A stretch of DNA of 64,000 nucleotides, taken from positions 62,001 to 126,000 of the forward strand of contig NZ_VUNB01000001.1 in assembly GCF_009695865.1 (NCBI RefSeq), given 5' to 3'. Position 1 is the stretch's first letter; every line of letters begins with the position of its first letter. The DNA is from Allobaileyella intestinalis. Its GTDB lineage: Bacteria > Bacillota > Clostridia > Peptostreptococcales > Anaerovoracaceae. Below the pieces are notes generated by a model. That model did not search any database. It had not been told where the DNA came from and saw only the letters and a list, made by a program, of their open reading frames with translations. The position numbers were made by a program, and so were the translations under genes. Below, piece by piece: positions 43,077-53,050 of the stretch.

Positions 43077-43133
43077 ACTGAGAAGACCTTGAACTTGAAC
43101 TGCAACTGACAACTGATAATAATTAAGTTTTAC

Positions 43134-43148
43134 TAAACTTTTGGTTTA
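43134..43148. promoter_or_regulatory. Operator-like palindrome upstream of the polyamine regulator
   Basis: TAAAC-TTTTG-GTTTA, a perfect inverted repeat with five-base spacing, lies eight bases before the -35. A second palindrome built from the same half-site is downstream of the -10. Confidence 0.6.
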
Positions 43149-43155
43149 AAAATAC

Positions 43156-43183
43156 TTGACTTCCTATGGGGGTCAAGTATAAT
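43156..43183 (+). promoter_or_regulatory. Promoter of the polyamine operon
   Basis: TTGACT (43156-43161) and TATAAT (43178-43183) are 16 bases apart. The promoter itself sits in a 9-bp inverted repeat ATACTTGAC / GTCAAGTAT. Confidence 0.8.
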
Positions 43184-43195
43184 TTTGATTGTTTG

Positions 43196-43212
43196 GTTTA
43201 GCAATACTAAAC
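43196..43212. promoter_or_regulatory. Second operator-like palindrome of the polyamine operon
   Basis: GTTTAG-CAATA-CTAAAC, a perfect 17-base palindrome centred about 20 bases after the -10, shares its half-sites with the palindrome at 43134-43148. Confidence 0.65.
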
Positions 43213-43250
43213 ATAAATCTTATTAAGAGGTCGTTGAAGCAGGAGACAAA

Positions 43251-43784
43251 ATGGATATAGGAGAACGAATCAAGAGTCTGCGAAACGAAAGAGGACTTAC
43301 TCAGGAAGAGCTGGCAGACCGGGCAGAATTATCGAAGGGGTTTATTTCACAGGTGGAAAGAAATCTCACATCTCCTTCGATTTCTACGCTGGAGGATATC
43401 CTGATCTGCCTGGGCACTGATTTAAAAGAGTTCTTTGCTGAATATGAAGACCGGCAGGTAGTGTTCAGCAAAGATGATTATTTCCTGAAGGAAGACGAAG
43501 ATCAGGGAAGCACCATTGAGTGGATAGTGCCTAATGCTCAGAAGAACCAGATGGAACCTATTCTTCTGACTCTCAAGGCAGGGGGATTCACCTCTGAGGT
43601 AGGGCCCTTTGAAGGCGAGGCCATGGGATATGTGATAAAAGGAAGCGCTACTCTTCATTATGGAGGAGATTACCTGGACCTGGCTGCAGGGGAGACCTTC
43701 TACGTGAAATGCAGCAGACCCCATTCCATCAGCTCATCATCGGGGGCGGAAATACTGTGGGTAAGCACACCACCGGGATTCTAG
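43251..43784 (+). CDS. XRE-cupin regulator of the polyamine operon (PuuR-like)
   Basis: A 177-residue protein with an N-terminal XRE helix-turn-helix (RIKSLRNERGLTQEELAD then LSKGFISQVER, residues 6-38) and a C-terminal cupin (about 105-175, with GYVIKGSATLHYGG and AAGETFYVKCSRPHSI). This fusion is typical of regulators such as PuuR that sense small metabolites. It heads the potABCD genes, 29 bases ahead, so it likely controls polyamine uptake and its own synthesis through the two palindromes in front. Confidence 0.9.
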   Translation: MDIGERIKSLRNERGLTQEELADRAELSKGFISQVERNLTSPSISTLEDILICLGTDLKEFFAEYEDRQVVFSKDDYFLKEDEDQGSTIEWIVPNAQKNQMEPILLTLKAGGFTSEVGPFEGEAMGYVIKGSATLHYGGDYLDLAAGETFYVKCSRPHSISSSSGAEILWVSTPPGF

Positions 43785-43812
43785 AATTACTGACCATACA
43801 GGAGGAAACCAA

Positions 43813-44895
43813 TTGAAGGAACTTATCAGGCTGGAGAATATTACAAAATCCTTTGAAGATACAGATGTTCTCAGAGGTATAGACCTTGCCATAAACGAAA
43901 ATGAATTTGTAACGATTCTCGGACCTTCCGGGTGCGGAAAAACTACTATGCTTCGCATCATTGGCGGATTCGAATCACCCGACAGTGGAAAAGTCCTTTT
44001 CCAGGGTCGTGACATTACGAACCTGCCTGCAAACAAAAGGCCGCTGAACACGGTGTTCCAGAACTACGCGCTGTTCCCTCACATGAACGTCTTCGATAAT
44101 ATTGCCTTCGGCCTCAGGGTCAGCAATACTCCTGAGGATGAAGTGGAAGAGCGGGTAAGGGGCGCCCTGAAGATGGTAAACCTTTCCGGATATGAGAAGA
44201 GGACTATCGACAAGATGTCAGGAGGTCAGCAGCAGAGGGTGGCCATGGCAAGAGCTATAGTGAACAGGCCGAAGCTCCTTCTTCTGGACGAACCTCTGGG
44301 GGCCCTGGATCTGAAACTGAGACAGGAAATGCAGTACGAACTGGTGAGCCTGAAACATGAGCTGGGAATTACGTTTATTTTTGTTACCCACGACCAGGAA
44401 GAAGCTCTGACCATGTCAGACAGAGTTGTGGTAATGAATAACGGACAGATACAGCAGATGGGCACTCCTGAAGAAATATACAATGAGCCGGAGAATGCCT
44501 TTGTGGCAGATTTTATTGGAGACAGCAATATTCTTTCCGGAGTTATGGTAAGAGATAAACTGGTCCGCATAAACGGAGTGGATTTTCCTTGTGTTGATAC
44601 GGGCTTTGCTCCAAACCAGCCGGTGGACGTTGTTATCCGGCCTGAGGATATTGAGATCCGCCCTTATGGAGAGGGAATTGTCAACCTGGTTATAAGCAGC
44701 AATCTGTTTATTGGCGTTCATTATGAGATGCTGGCCTACAGTGAGGATGGCTATGAGTTTGAGTGGCTCCTTCAGAATTATGAATCTCATAATGTTGGTG
44801 AGAAGGTTGGAATGTACGTTCAGCCTCAGAACATTCAGATAATGCATAAGCCGGAATCTCAGGAACAGGAGGTCATGGATCTCGATGAAATATAG
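43813..44895 (+). CDS. potA: Spermidine/putrescine ABC transporter ATPase
   Basis: A 360-residue ABC ATPase. Walker A GPSGCGKT near residue 38, signature MSGGQQQRVAMARA, Walker B LLLLDEPLGALD and switch His in FVTHDQEEAL are complete; the last 120 residues form the TOBE-type regulatory domain. Start is TTG at 43813 with AGGAGG eight to nine bases upstream. Energises PotBC import of polyamines. Overlaps potB by 11 bases. Confidence 0.95.
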   Translation: MKELIRLENITKSFEDTDVLRGIDLAINENEFVTILGPSGCGKTTMLRIIGGFESPDSGKVLFQGRDITNLPANKRPLNTVFQNYALFPHMNVFDNIAFGLRVSNTPEDEVEERVRGALKMVNLSGYEKRTIDKMSGGQQQRVAMARAIVNRPKLLLLDEPLGALDLKLRQEMQYELVSLKHELGITFIFVTHDQEEALTMSDRVVVMNNGQIQQMGTPEEIYNEPENAFVADFIGDSNILSGVMVRDKLVRINGVDFPCVDTGFAPNQPVDVVIRPEDIEIRPYGEGIVNLVISSNLFIGVHYEMLAYSEDGYEFEWLLQNYESHNVGEKVGMYVQPQNIQIMHKPESQEQEVMDLDEI

Positions 44896-45700
44896 TAAAG
44901 CTTGGGCATCTCCCTTTTTGATATGGATTGCAATCGGTACTGTTGTGCCGGTTTTCTCCATCGCTTACTACGGCTTTTCAAACAGGGCAGGCCATTTCAC
45001 CTTTGACAATATTGGGGCAACATTTTCTCCTGATCACATGGAGGCGCTGGGACTGTCCCTGCTGCTGGCTTTTGTGAGCACAGCCGTATGTTTTATTCTG
45101 GCTCTGCCTATGGCAATGATACTCAGCAACAGCAGACATGGAAAAACGGGAATGGTGATTTTCATCTTCATATTGCCTATGTGGATGAATTTTCTTCTCA
45201 GGACAATGGCCTGGCAGGTCCTTCTTGAAAGAGAAGGAGTAATAAACTCCATCCTTCACGCCCTTGGCCTTCCGGGGCAGCATCTCATAAATACCCCGGC
45301 CGCAATCGTTCTTGGAATGGTATATGATTTTTTACCCTTCATGATTCTTCCTATATATAACGCTGCTTGCAAAATCGACAACAGGCTCATTGAAGCGGCC
45401 TATGATCTGGGAGCAGATAAGGGAACGGTTTACAGAAAGGTGATTTTCCCCCTGCTGGTTCCCGGCATTGTCAGCGGTGTGACCATGGTGTTCATTCCGG
45501 CACTGACAACCTTCGTTATTTCAAACATGCTGGGCGGAGGAAAGATCAACCTCATCGGGAATATTATTGAACAGGAATTCACCGTCAGCTCAAACTGGTA
45601 TTTGGGTTCAGGAATGTCCCTGGTTATGATGGTGTTCATCATTATTACCATGCTGCTTTTCGGTAAGTTTGATAAGTCAGGAGGAGAGAGTCTCATATGA
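44885..45700 (+). CDS. potB: Spermidine/putrescine ABC transporter permease
   Basis: A 271-residue membrane protein with six helices. The EAA loop reads IEAAYDLGADKGTVYRKVIFPLLVPGI near residue 165, the contact to PotA. Its first helix and VPVFSIAYYGF start match PotB. Overlaps both neighbours. Confidence 0.93.
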   Translation: MKYSKAWASPFLIWIAIGTVVPVFSIAYYGFSNRAGHFTFDNIGATFSPDHMEALGLSLLLAFVSTAVCFILALPMAMILSNSRHGKTGMVIFIFILPMWMNFLLRTMAWQVLLEREGVINSILHALGLPGQHLINTPAAIVLGMVYDFLPFMILPIYNAACKIDNRLIEAAYDLGADKGTVYRKVIFPLLVPGIVSGVTMVFIPALTTFVISNMLGGGKINLIGNIIEQEFTVSSNWYLGSGMSLVMMVFIIITMLLFGKFDKSGGESLI

Positions 45701-46542
45701 AAAATACAAAAAGATCTGCCTCCGTTATTGGTGCAGTGTACATTGTGATTATCATGCTGTTTCTGTACCTGCCTATTCTGGCCCTTACAGTTCTGTCTTT
45801 TAACGAAAGCAAATCAATGTCTGTTTTCACCGGCTTTTCTCTCCGGTGGTACAGAGAGATGTTCCAGAATAAGCTGATTATCAACTCGGTGATAAACACT
45901 TTTGCCATTGCTCTTACAGCCTCTCTTGGGGCTACGGCAATAGGAACGGCTGCATGTCTCGGAATGTCCGGCATGAAGAAGAAAAGCCAGGACACCATCA
46001 TGGCATTCAACAGCATTCCAATGCTGAACGCCGATATTGTAACAGGCATTTCTCTGATGCTGACTTTTATAATGTTCAAGTTCCCTCTGGGATATGTGTC
46101 GGTGCTTCTGGCCCACATTACGTTTTGCATTCCATATGTAATTCTTTCTGTAAGACCAAGACTGAACAAGGGAACTGCCACCCTGTATGAAGCAGCTCAG
46201 GATCTGGGAGCCTCCAAGTGGTACGCTTTTTCCAGAATAGTAATGCCAGAACTTATGCCAGGAATGATTTCCGGTTTCCTCCTGTCGTTTACAATGTCTG
46301 TAGATGATTTTATTGTAACGTATTTTACCAGGGGCGCTGGCATCAACACTATTTCAACATTGATCTACAGCCAGGTGAAAGTGGGAATCAGACCTACACT
46401 GTTCGCCCTGTCCACTGTGATCTTCGCTGTTGCTCTTGTGGTTCTTCTTGTAAGCAATCTTGAGAAACCTGAAGAAGATGGCAGAGAAACAGTGAGGAAA
46501 CATAGAAGAGGAAAGATGGGCAGAAAGGAGCTTCAGCCGTGA
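45697..46542 (+). CDS. potC: Spermidine/putrescine ABC transporter permease
   Basis: A 281-residue membrane protein, partner of PotB. The EAA loop is YEAAQDLGASKWYAFSRIV, and SFNESKSMSVFTGFSLRWY near residue 30 is a PotC signature. The C-terminus ends in a basic cytoplasmic tail. Four-base overlaps on both sides. Confidence 0.93.
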   Translation: MKNTKRSASVIGAVYIVIIMLFLYLPILALTVLSFNESKSMSVFTGFSLRWYREMFQNKLIINSVINTFAIALTASLGATAIGTAACLGMSGMKKKSQDTIMAFNSIPMLNADIVTGISLMLTFIMFKFPLGYVSVLLAHITFCIPYVILSVRPRLNKGTATLYEAAQDLGASKWYAFSRIVMPELMPGMISGFLLSFTMSVDDFIVTYFTRGAGINTISTLIYSQVKVGIRPTLFALSTVIFAVALVVLLVSNLEKPEEDGRETVRKHRRGKMGRKELQP

Positions 46543-47597
46543 AAAAGGGAATAATGCTTTTCGTGTTTGCCGGAATCATGGCGGTTGTGCTGACCATTGC
46601 AAGAAACGGCGGAAGTAAGTCATCAGGAGTTCTGTACGTGTTCAGCTATGGAGATTACTACGATCCTGCCATTGTTGAGGAGTTTGAAAAAGAAACGGGA
46701 ATACAGGTTATCCAGGATACTTACGACACTGCAGAGGAGCTTTATCCTATTATTGAAAACAACCCGTCCAGATACGATGTGGTGTGCACCTCCGACTACA
46801 TGATTGGAAAAATGGAGAAAGAGCACATGCTTGCACCACTGGACAAGTCTTCAATTCCGAATTTGAAGAACCTTGATCCCAAGTACATGAAAAAGGCTGA
46901 AGCTTTCGACCCGGGGAATAAGTACTGTGTTCCTCATACATGCGGGACAATGGGAATAATATACAACAGCAAGAAAGCTGGAGATGTTGACTTTAATTCC
47001 TGGGATGCCCTGTGGAATCCTGAGATGAAAGGCCAGATCGTAATGCCCGACAGCCTCAGAGATGCCTATGTTATCGGCCTCAGCAGGAGGGGTTACGACA
47101 TCAATACTGAGAATTCAGCCCAGGTCAAAGAAGCCACTGCTGATCTGATGGCTCAGAAACCACTGGTTTACAAATACGCAAACGATTCCGCAAGGGATCT
47201 GGTGGCAGACGGGTCGGCAGTAGCAGGTGTTGTATGGAACGGAGAATATAAGTATGTAAAAGGCTTGAACAAGAATGCAGAATTTTCCGTGCCAAAGGAA
47301 GGAACGGAATTCTACATCGACGGATGGGTTGTTCCAGCAAAGGCGAAGAATAAGGAAAACGCCATGAAATGGATAAACTTCCTTTCCAGAGGAGATATTG
47401 CATATAAGAACTTCGAGTATCTGTACTACACAATTCCTAACACTGCGGCCTACAAGAAAATTGATCCGGAAGATCTGAACAATCCGGCAATCTTCCCTAC
47501 TGATGAAACTCTGGCCAGATGCCATTCGCTGACTACTCTGAGCCACAAAGGGGATGCACTTTACAGCAGCGAATGGAAGAAGGTCAAGGGAGAATAG
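46539..47597 (+). CDS. potD: Spermidine/putrescine-binding protein
   Basis: A 352-residue periplasmic-binding-type protein. An N-terminal membrane anchor (GIMLFVFAGIMAVVLTIA) lacks a lipobox cysteine, so it is probably held by this uncleaved helix. LYVFSYGDYYDPAIVEEFEKE and YDVVCTSDYMIGKM open the binding lobes; the acidic and aromatic residues expected to hold polyamines include D and Y in these stretches and W in VVWNGEYKY. Last gene of the operon, before a strong terminator. Confidence 0.93.
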   Translation: MKKGIMLFVFAGIMAVVLTIARNGGSKSSGVLYVFSYGDYYDPAIVEEFEKETGIQVIQDTYDTAEELYPIIENNPSRYDVVCTSDYMIGKMEKEHMLAPLDKSSIPNLKNLDPKYMKKAEAFDPGNKYCVPHTCGTMGIIYNSKKAGDVDFNSWDALWNPEMKGQIVMPDSLRDAYVIGLSRRGYDINTENSAQVKEATADLMAQKPLVYKYANDSARDLVADGSAVAGVVWNGEYKYVKGLNKNAEFSVPKEGTEFYIDGWVVPAKAKNKENAMKWINFLSRGDIAYKNFEYLYYTIPNTAAYKKIDPEDLNNPAIFPTDETLARCHSLTTLSHKGDALYSSEWKKVKGE

Positions 47598-47650
47598 AGA
47601 GAATAGAAGCTGGCAGCCCTGCTGCCGCCGGACAACTTCGCATTTCAACA

Positions 47651-47698
47651 GGGAGCCGAGTCATTTTAGTTTCAAAATGACTCGGCTCCCATTTTTTT
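47651..47698 (+). terminator. Strong terminator of the polyamine operon
   Basis: A 17-bp perfect stem starting GGGAGCCGAGTCATTTT with a six-base loop is followed by seven T. Confidence 0.95.
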
Positions 47699-47767
47699 CC
47701 AGTAACAAATATTAAAACTCCTTCACGTATCATCACTGAAAAAACACAATAACAACCTTTTTGGTTG

Positions 47768-47796
47768 TTGACAGTAATGGAAGGGGAGAGTATATT
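47768..47796 (+). promoter_or_regulatory. Promoter of the hrcA-grpE-dnaK-dnaJ operon
   Basis: TTGACA (47768-47773) and TATATT (47791-47796) with a 17-base spacer. The CIRCE follows 11 bases after the -10. Confidence 0.85.
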
Positions 47797-47807
47797 AATG
47801 ACAGTGA

Positions 47808-47834
47808 TTAGCACTCCACGATAATGAGTGCTAA
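47808..47834 (+). promoter_or_regulatory. CIRCE operator of the hrcA operon
   Basis: TTAGCACTC-N9-GAGTGCTAA is a perfect CIRCE. It begins near the transcription start, where HrcA binding blocks the promoter and where the inverted repeat would also lie at the 5' end of the message. Confidence 0.97.
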
Positions 47835-47928
47835 CAAAGATACATACAGTGATCCCGGATAGACCAGGGAATTACAGATAGATGAATTGGAGGATGTCTG
47901 CAGGAAGCTGCAGAGAAATGGAGAGAAT

Positions 47929-48981
47929 ATGGATCTCAGTGAAAGAAAATTGAAAATCCTTCAGGCTATCATCAACGATTATGTAACTACAGCGGAGCCT
48001 GTTGGCTCCAGGACGCTGACCAGAAAGTACGATCTGGGTGTCAGTGCTGCTACTATAAGAAATGAGATGTCTGACCTGGAGGATATGGGCTATCTCACCC
48101 ATCCTCACACCTCAGCAGGAAGAGTGCCTTCAGACAAGGCATATCGTCTGTACGTTAATGAGCTGATGGGAAAGAGGCCATTGTCCAGAAACGAGAAACA
48201 GGCTATAAATGAAAGGCTGGCAGTTGATCTCAATGAGTTTGATGATACCATCAAGCATGCGGCGGAGCTTCTGTCGGAGATTACGAAACTGGCGTCCTTT
48301 GCCATGACGCCGGAAGTAAGCAGAGACACTCTTAAGTTCATCAAGCTCCTTCCGGTTAGTGAAGATGCAGTGGTTATGATGATAGTTGCAGACAGCGGCA
48401 ACATCAGCAACACCACATTGAGGATCAGCGTTCCTTACACTGCAGAGGCTCTGGAAATCCTCAGCAAGACCATGACATACAACTACAAGGGAAGAACCAT
48501 CGACGATGTTCTGAGAAGCAGCTTGATTGCGGATTTCAAAAGTGATATTGAGGCGATGAACGCCCTTACTCAGAACGTAATGCCGGGATTCATCAAGACC
48601 CTGGAGGACATGCTGAACGTAAACCTGTATATGGAAGGACTTACGAATATATTCAATATACCGGAATACAGCAGCATCGACAAGGCGAAGGCCTTTATCG
48701 AGACTCTCAGCAGAAGAGAGGAATTTACCAGAGACATGCTTCAGAGGGACGATGGAATGATAGTGACCATCGGAGAGGAGAATCCTGAGGATGACATGAA
48801 GGATTATTCTCTGATTACTGCTACATATCATGTTGATGGAAAGCTGGTGGGCAAACTTGGAGTAATCGGACCTACCCGGATGAATTACGGAGAGGTCACA
48901 TCAATAATGGAATATCTGAGTGACAACTTGAGCAAATCGTTTAAGCTGGTAGGCGGAAAGGATAAGGAAAGAGACAAATGA
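47929..48981 (+). CDS. hrcA: Heat-inducible transcription repressor HrcA
   Basis: A 350-residue repressor of the CIRCE regulon. The N-terminal winged helix reads RKLKILQAIINDYVTTAEPV, GSRTLTRKYDLGVSAATIRNE, then MGYLTHPHTSAGRVPSDKAYR; the GAF-like middle and dimer domain follow. Start ATG 47929 with GGAGAG five bases upstream; a TTG 14 codons earlier is less likely. Two CIRCE sites in this window are its expected targets. Confidence 0.96.
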   Translation: MDLSERKLKILQAIINDYVTTAEPVGSRTLTRKYDLGVSAATIRNEMSDLEDMGYLTHPHTSAGRVPSDKAYRLYVNELMGKRPLSRNEKQAINERLAVDLNEFDDTIKHAAELLSEITKLASFAMTPEVSRDTLKFIKLLPVSEDAVVMMIVADSGNISNTTLRISVPYTAEALEILSKTMTYNYKGRTIDDVLRSSLIADFKSDIEAMNALTQNVMPGFIKTLEDMLNVNLYMEGLTNIFNIPEYSSIDKAKAFIETLSRREEFTRDMLQRDDGMIVTIGEENPEDDMKDYSLITATYHVDGKLVGKLGVIGPTRMNYGEVTSIMEYLSDNLSKSFKLVGGKDKERDK

Positions 48982-49649
48982 GTGAATTGAACGAGCAGAC
49001 AGCTCAGATGGAGGATCAGGAGACTAGCACCGGAACTGGCGAAGATAAGGCTGAGCCGGAAAAGGCTGAGCCGGAAAAGGCTGAGACAAATCAGGCTGAA
49101 TCCTCTGCTGACAAGGCTTCAGAAGAGACCGGCGATGATCAGGATGCTCCTGAAGAGGAAAAAGCTGATGGCCAGCCGGAGGGTTCCGAGGCCCCTGAAG
49201 AAAAAGCTGATTCAGTGAAGACTGCTGAGCAGCAGAAGAAGGAAGATGACGAGAAGTACATGAGGCTCATGGCTGAGTTCCAGAACTACAAGAAGAGGGT
49301 AGCCAAAGAGAAGCAGGATATTCAGTCATTTGCCAATGAGAAGATAATCACCGAGCTCCTGGAGGTTCTTGATAATTTTGAAAGGTCTCTGGAACACAGC
49401 AGTGATGCAGATGAGAATTACGTAAAAGGAATGGAGATGATTTTCCAGCAGCTGAAAACAGCCATGGAAAAGGCGGGGCTCAAGGAAATTCAAGCTCTTG
49501 GAGAAGATTTTGATCCTGCAGTGCACAACGCTGTAATGCAGGAGGAATCTGATGAACTTGAAAGCGGAAAAGTAAGCAAGGTCCTCCAGAAGGGATACAA
49601 GCTGAATGACAAGGTCATCAGAGCTGCTATGGTAGCAGTGGCCAAATAA
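48978..49649 (+). CDS. grpE: Nucleotide exchange factor GrpE
   Basis: A 223-residue protein. The first 85 residues are acidic and disordered, with a short EPEKA repeat; then the GrpE coiled coil (MRLMAEFQNYKKRVAKEKQD) and the beta domain ending GYKLNDKVIRAAMVAV. It releases ADP from DnaK. Overlaps hrcA by four bases. Confidence 0.95.
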   Translation: MSELNEQTAQMEDQETSTGTGEDKAEPEKAEPEKAETNQAESSADKASEETGDDQDAPEEEKADGQPEGSEAPEEKADSVKTAEQQKKEDDEKYMRLMAEFQNYKKRVAKEKQDIQSFANEKIITELLEVLDNFERSLEHSSDADENYVKGMEMIFQQLKTAMEKAGLKEIQALGEDFDPAVHNAVMQEESDELESGKVSKVLQKGYKLNDKVIRAAMVAVAK

Positions 49650-49669
49650 AGGCTGCTGATCACATATAA

Positions 49670-49692
49670 CCGGCCGGAAGTTCACCGGCCGG
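49670..49692 (+). promoter_or_regulatory. GC-rich hairpin between grpE and dnaK
   Basis: CCGGCCGG occurs twice around AAGTTCA and is self-complementary, giving a very stable stem without a T run. It may be a processing site or 5' stabiliser that separates dnaK mRNA from the upstream part. Confidence 0.55.
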
Positions 49693-49743
49693 AGAGAAAA
49701 CAGAAAATAACGGCGCATGCCGATCTGAAAGGAAGGAAATAAA

Positions 49744-51621
49744 ATGAGCAAAGTAATAGGAATTGATTTGGGAACAACAAACAGCTGCGTAGCAGTACTT
49801 GAAGGTGGAGATCCTGTAGTTATTGCAAATGCAGAAGGCGCAAGAACTACTCCTTCAGTAGTAGCGTTCACAAAGGATGGCGAGAGACTTGTAGGTGAAA
49901 CAGCAAAGAGACAGGCTATCACAAACCCTGACAGAACTATTTCATCTATTAAGAGACACATGGGTGAAAATTACACCGTTGATATTGACGGAAAGAAGTA
50001 CACACCACAGGACATTTCTGCAATGATCCTGAGCAAGCTGAAGGCAGACGCTGAGTCATACCTGGGAGACAAGGTAACAGAGGCAGTTATCACAGTACCT
50101 GCTTACTTCTCAGATGCTCAGAAGCAGGCTACAAAGGATGCAGGAAAGATTGCAGGACTGGATGTTAAGAGAATCATCAACGAGCCTACAGCAGCTTCTC
50201 TTGCATATGGTCTGGACAAGGCAGACGGATCCCAGAAGATCCTCGTGTACGACCTGGGCGGCGGTACATTCGATGTATCTGTTCTTGAGCTTGGTGACGG
50301 CGTATTTGAAGTACTGGCCACAAACGGTGACACACACCTGGGCGGCGATGACTTCGATAACAAGATTATGAACTACCTGGCTGACGAGTTCCAGAAAGAG
50401 CACGGAGTTGACCTGAGAAAGGACAACATGGCTCTCCAGAGACTGAAGGAAGCAGCTGAGAAGGCTAAGAAGGAGCTGTCAAGCGCACAGACAACCAAGA
50501 TCAACCTGCCATTCATCACTGTAACAGCTGAAGGACCTCTTCACATGGATGTAGATCTGACAAGAGCACGTTTTGATCAGCTGACAAGCGACCTTGTTGA
50601 GAAGACTATCGAGCCTATGAACAAGGCAATGAGAGACGCCGGAGTTACAAGTGCAGATCTGAGCAAGGTTATTCTGGTAGGAGGTTCTACAAGAATTCCT
50701 GCAGTTCAGGAAGCTGTTAAGAGAGTTACAGGAAAGGATCCGTTCAAGGGCATCAACCCTGATGAGTGCGTAGCAATCGGTGCTTCCATTCAGGCAGGAG
50801 TTCTTACAGGAGAAGTAAACGACGTTCTTCTTCTGGATGTAACACCACTGTCCCTGTCTATCGAGACACTGGGCGGAGTTGCAACAAAGCTGATCGAAAG
50901 AAATACTACAATTCCTACAAAGAAGAGCCAGATCTTCTCAACAGCTGCAGACAATCAGACAACAGTAGACATTCACGTTATGCAGGGTGAGCGTGAGATG
51001 GCTGCAGACAATATTACACTGGGCAGATTCCAGCTTACAGGCATTGCACCAGCACCTCGTGGAATTCCACAGATCGAGGTTACATTCGACATCGATGCAA
51101 ACGGTATCGTAAACGTAAGCGCAAAGGATCTTGGAACAGGCAAGGAGCAGAAGATTACTATTACATCTTCAACAAAGCTGTCTGAAGACGAAATCAACCA
51201 GAAGGTTAAGGAAGCCGAGATGTACGCTGAGGAAGACAAGAAGCGTAAGGAAGGCGTAGAAGCAAAGAACCAGGCTGAGGCGATGATCTTTGAGACAGAG
51301 AAGCAGCTGGGCGAGTTGGGCGATAAGGTTACAGCAGACGAAAAGGCTAAGATTAACAGTGCAAAAGAGGCTCTCCAGGAGGCACTGAAGGGCGATGATA
51401 CTGATGATATCAAGGCCAAGACAGAAGCTTTGACACAGGCATTCTATCCGGTAAGCTCCAGAATCTATCAGGAAGCACAGGCTCAGCAGCAGGCTGCCGG
51501 CGCAGCTGGTGCCGGTGCAGCAGGAGCAGGTCCGCAGGCAGGTGCTGACAGCAGCTCTTCACAGGGCCCTGCAGGAGATACAGTAAATGCTGACTACGAA
51601 GTAGTTGACGACGACAAATAA
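49744..51621 (+). CDS. dnaK: Chaperone protein DnaK (Hsp70)
   Basis: A 625-residue Hsp70. [18 protein letters not shown] begins the ATPase domain, [19 protein letters not shown] and [13 protein letters not shown] are the phosphate and adenosine motifs, the interdomain linker is [12 protein letters not shown], and the C-terminus has an Ala/Gly-rich lid end and VVDDDK. AAGGAAG ribosome site. Codon choice is more biased than in neighbouring regulators, in line with high expression. Confidence 0.98.
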   Translation: MSKVIGIDLGTTNSCVAVLEGGDPVVIANAEGARTTPSVVAFTKDGERLVGETAKRQAITNPDRTISSIKRHMGENYTVDIDGKKYTPQDISAMILSKLKADAESYLGDKVTEAVITVPAYFSDAQKQATKDAGKIAGLDVKRIINEPTAASLAYGLDKADGSQKILVYDLGGGTFDVSVLELGDGVFEVLATNGDTHLGGDDFDNKIMNYLADEFQKEHGVDLRKDNMALQRLKEAAEKAKKELSSAQTTKINLPFITVTAEGPLHMDVDLTRARFDQLTSDLVEKTIEPMNKAMRDAGVTSADLSKVILVGGSTRIPAVQEAVKRVTGKDPFKGINPDECVAIGASIQAGVLTGEVNDVLLLDVTPLSLSIETLGGVATKLIERNTTIPTKKSQIFSTAADNQTTVDIHVMQGEREMAADNITLGRFQLTGIAPAPRGIPQIEVTFDIDANGIVNVSAKDLGTGKEQKITITSSTKLSEDEINQKVKEAEMYAEEDKKRKEGVEAKNQAEAMIFETEKQLGELGDKVTADEKAKINSAKEALQEALKGDDTDDIKAKTEALTQAFYPVSSRIYQEAQAQQQAAGAAGAGAAGAGPQAGADSSSSQGPAGDTVNADYEVVDDDK

Positions 51622-51652
51622 GTCATATAAACTAATCCAGCAATTAATTAAC

Positions 51653-51677
51653 TGCTGCCGGTCAACAGCCGGCAGCA
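51653..51677 (+). terminator. Hairpin between dnaK and dnaJ, likely partial terminator
   Basis: TGCTGCCGG / CCGGCAGCA is a 9-bp stem with loop TCAACAG followed by TATTTG. The short T stretch suggests read-through to dnaJ at reduced level. Confidence 0.6.
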
Positions 51678-51761
51678 TATTTGATGATAGAGACAGCAGG
51701 TTCTGACCATTGTCAGCAGACTGGATCTGAACATTATTTAATATATAGAGAAGGAAAAAAT

Positions 51762-52892
51762 ATGGCTGAGAAGAGAGACTATTACGAGGTGCTGGGACTC
51801 CAGAAGGGAGCGTCAGCAGAGGAAATAAAGAGGGCTTTCCGCAAAATGGCCATGAAATATCATCCGGACCGCAACCCGGATGACAAAGATGCAGAAGAGA
51901 AGTTCAAAGAAGTAAACGAAGCCTATGCCGTTCTTTCTGATCCTGAAAAGAAAGAAAAATACGACAAATTCGGCCATGCAGGAGTAGATCCAAATGCAGG
52001 CTTCGGCGGTGCAGGAGGCTTCGGCGACTTTGGCGGATTCGATTTCAGCGACATCTTCGATATGTTTGGCGGCGGATTCGGTGGAAGCAGAAGAAGCGCC
52101 AGAAGAAATGGCCCTCAGAGGGGAAGCGACCTGCAGAAGAATATTACTATCGATTTCACAGAAGCTATTTTCGGATGCAAAAAGGAAATCGAGATCACCA
52201 AGAATGTCCGCTGCAAAACCTGTAACGGTGAGGGAACAGCGCCGGGAACACACAAGAAAACCTGCGATGTCTGCGGAGGAACTGGTCAGGTTTCCCACGT
52301 TTCAAATACTGCCTTCGGACGTTTCCAGAATGTGACAACCTGCAGCAAGTGCGGAGGAACAGGTCAGATAATCGAGACTCCTTGTCCAACCTGCCACGGT
52401 TCAGGAGCTGTAAGGAAGAGGGTAAAGATCAACCTGGATATTCCAGCAGGAGTAGACAATGACAGCATCATACCAGTAAGAGGACAGGGCGAACCAGGAG
52501 TTAATGGAGGACCTGAGGGAGATCTCTACGTTATTATCAGCGTAAGACCTCACAGTACTTATAAGAGAAAAGGCGATGACCTTTATCTCACCATGCCTGT
52601 AACATTCAGTGAGGCAGCACTGGGAGCAAAGGTCATGGTTCCGGGATTCAATGAAACTTACTCATACACAATTCCGGCAGGAACTCAGTCCGGATCCAAT
52701 TTCCGCCTGAAAGGAAAGGGCGTGAAAAACGTACACACCGGCAGATATGGTGATCTGTACGTAAAGGTTGTTGTTGAGATACCGACAAAACTCAGCTCCA
52801 AGGAGAAGAAGGCCATCCAGGAAATGGACAGCAAGCTGAAACCAGGTGCACATCCAAGAAAACGTGAGTTTGAGAAATTGAGATTCAAGTAG
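51762..52892 (+). CDS. dnaJ: Chaperone protein DnaJ (Hsp40)
   Basis: A 376-residue class I J-protein. J domain with HPD in MKYHPDRNP at about 33-36, a Gly/Phe-rich linker, four zinc-binding repeats ([32 protein letters not shown]) and the C-terminal beta domains. Start ATG 51762 with GAAGGA upstream; 27 further codons upstream are open but untranslated. Stimulates DnaK ATPase. Confidence 0.97.
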   Translation: MAEKRDYYEVLGLQKGASAEEIKRAFRKMAMKYHPDRNPDDKDAEEKFKEVNEAYAVLSDPEKKEKYDKFGHAGVDPNAGFGGAGGFGDFGGFDFSDIFDMFGGGFGGSRRSARRNGPQRGSDLQKNITIDFTEAIFGCKKEIEITKNVRCKTCNGEGTAPGTHKKTCDVCGGTGQVSHVSNTAFGRFQNVTTCSKCGGTGQIIETPCPTCHGSGAVRKRVKINLDIPAGVDNDSIIPVRGQGEPGVNGGPEGDLYVIISVRPHSTYKRKGDDLYLTMPVTFSEAALGAKVMVPGFNETYSYTIPAGTQSGSNFRLKGKGVKNVHTGRYGDLYVKVVVEIPTKLSSKEKKAIQEMDSKLKPGAHPRKREFEKLRFK

Positions 52893-52975
52893 AGAGCAAA
52901 CCTTAAGCCGGAAGGTTCTGCTGTTCCTGTACCGGCATAGCAGGAAAATAAATACAATATCCGGAAAAAACTTTC

Positions 52976-53004
52976 TTGAAAGCACCTGTGTTGTAGTGTA
53001 GAAT
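52976..53004 (+). promoter_or_regulatory. Promoter of rpsT
   Basis: TTGAAA (52976-52981) and TAGAAT (52999-53004) are 17 bases apart, about 40 bases before the start codon. Confidence 0.75.
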
Positions 53005-53050
53005 TACCGGTGCGAGTTTAAAACTTTTTTTATTATAGTGGGGGAGAAAA

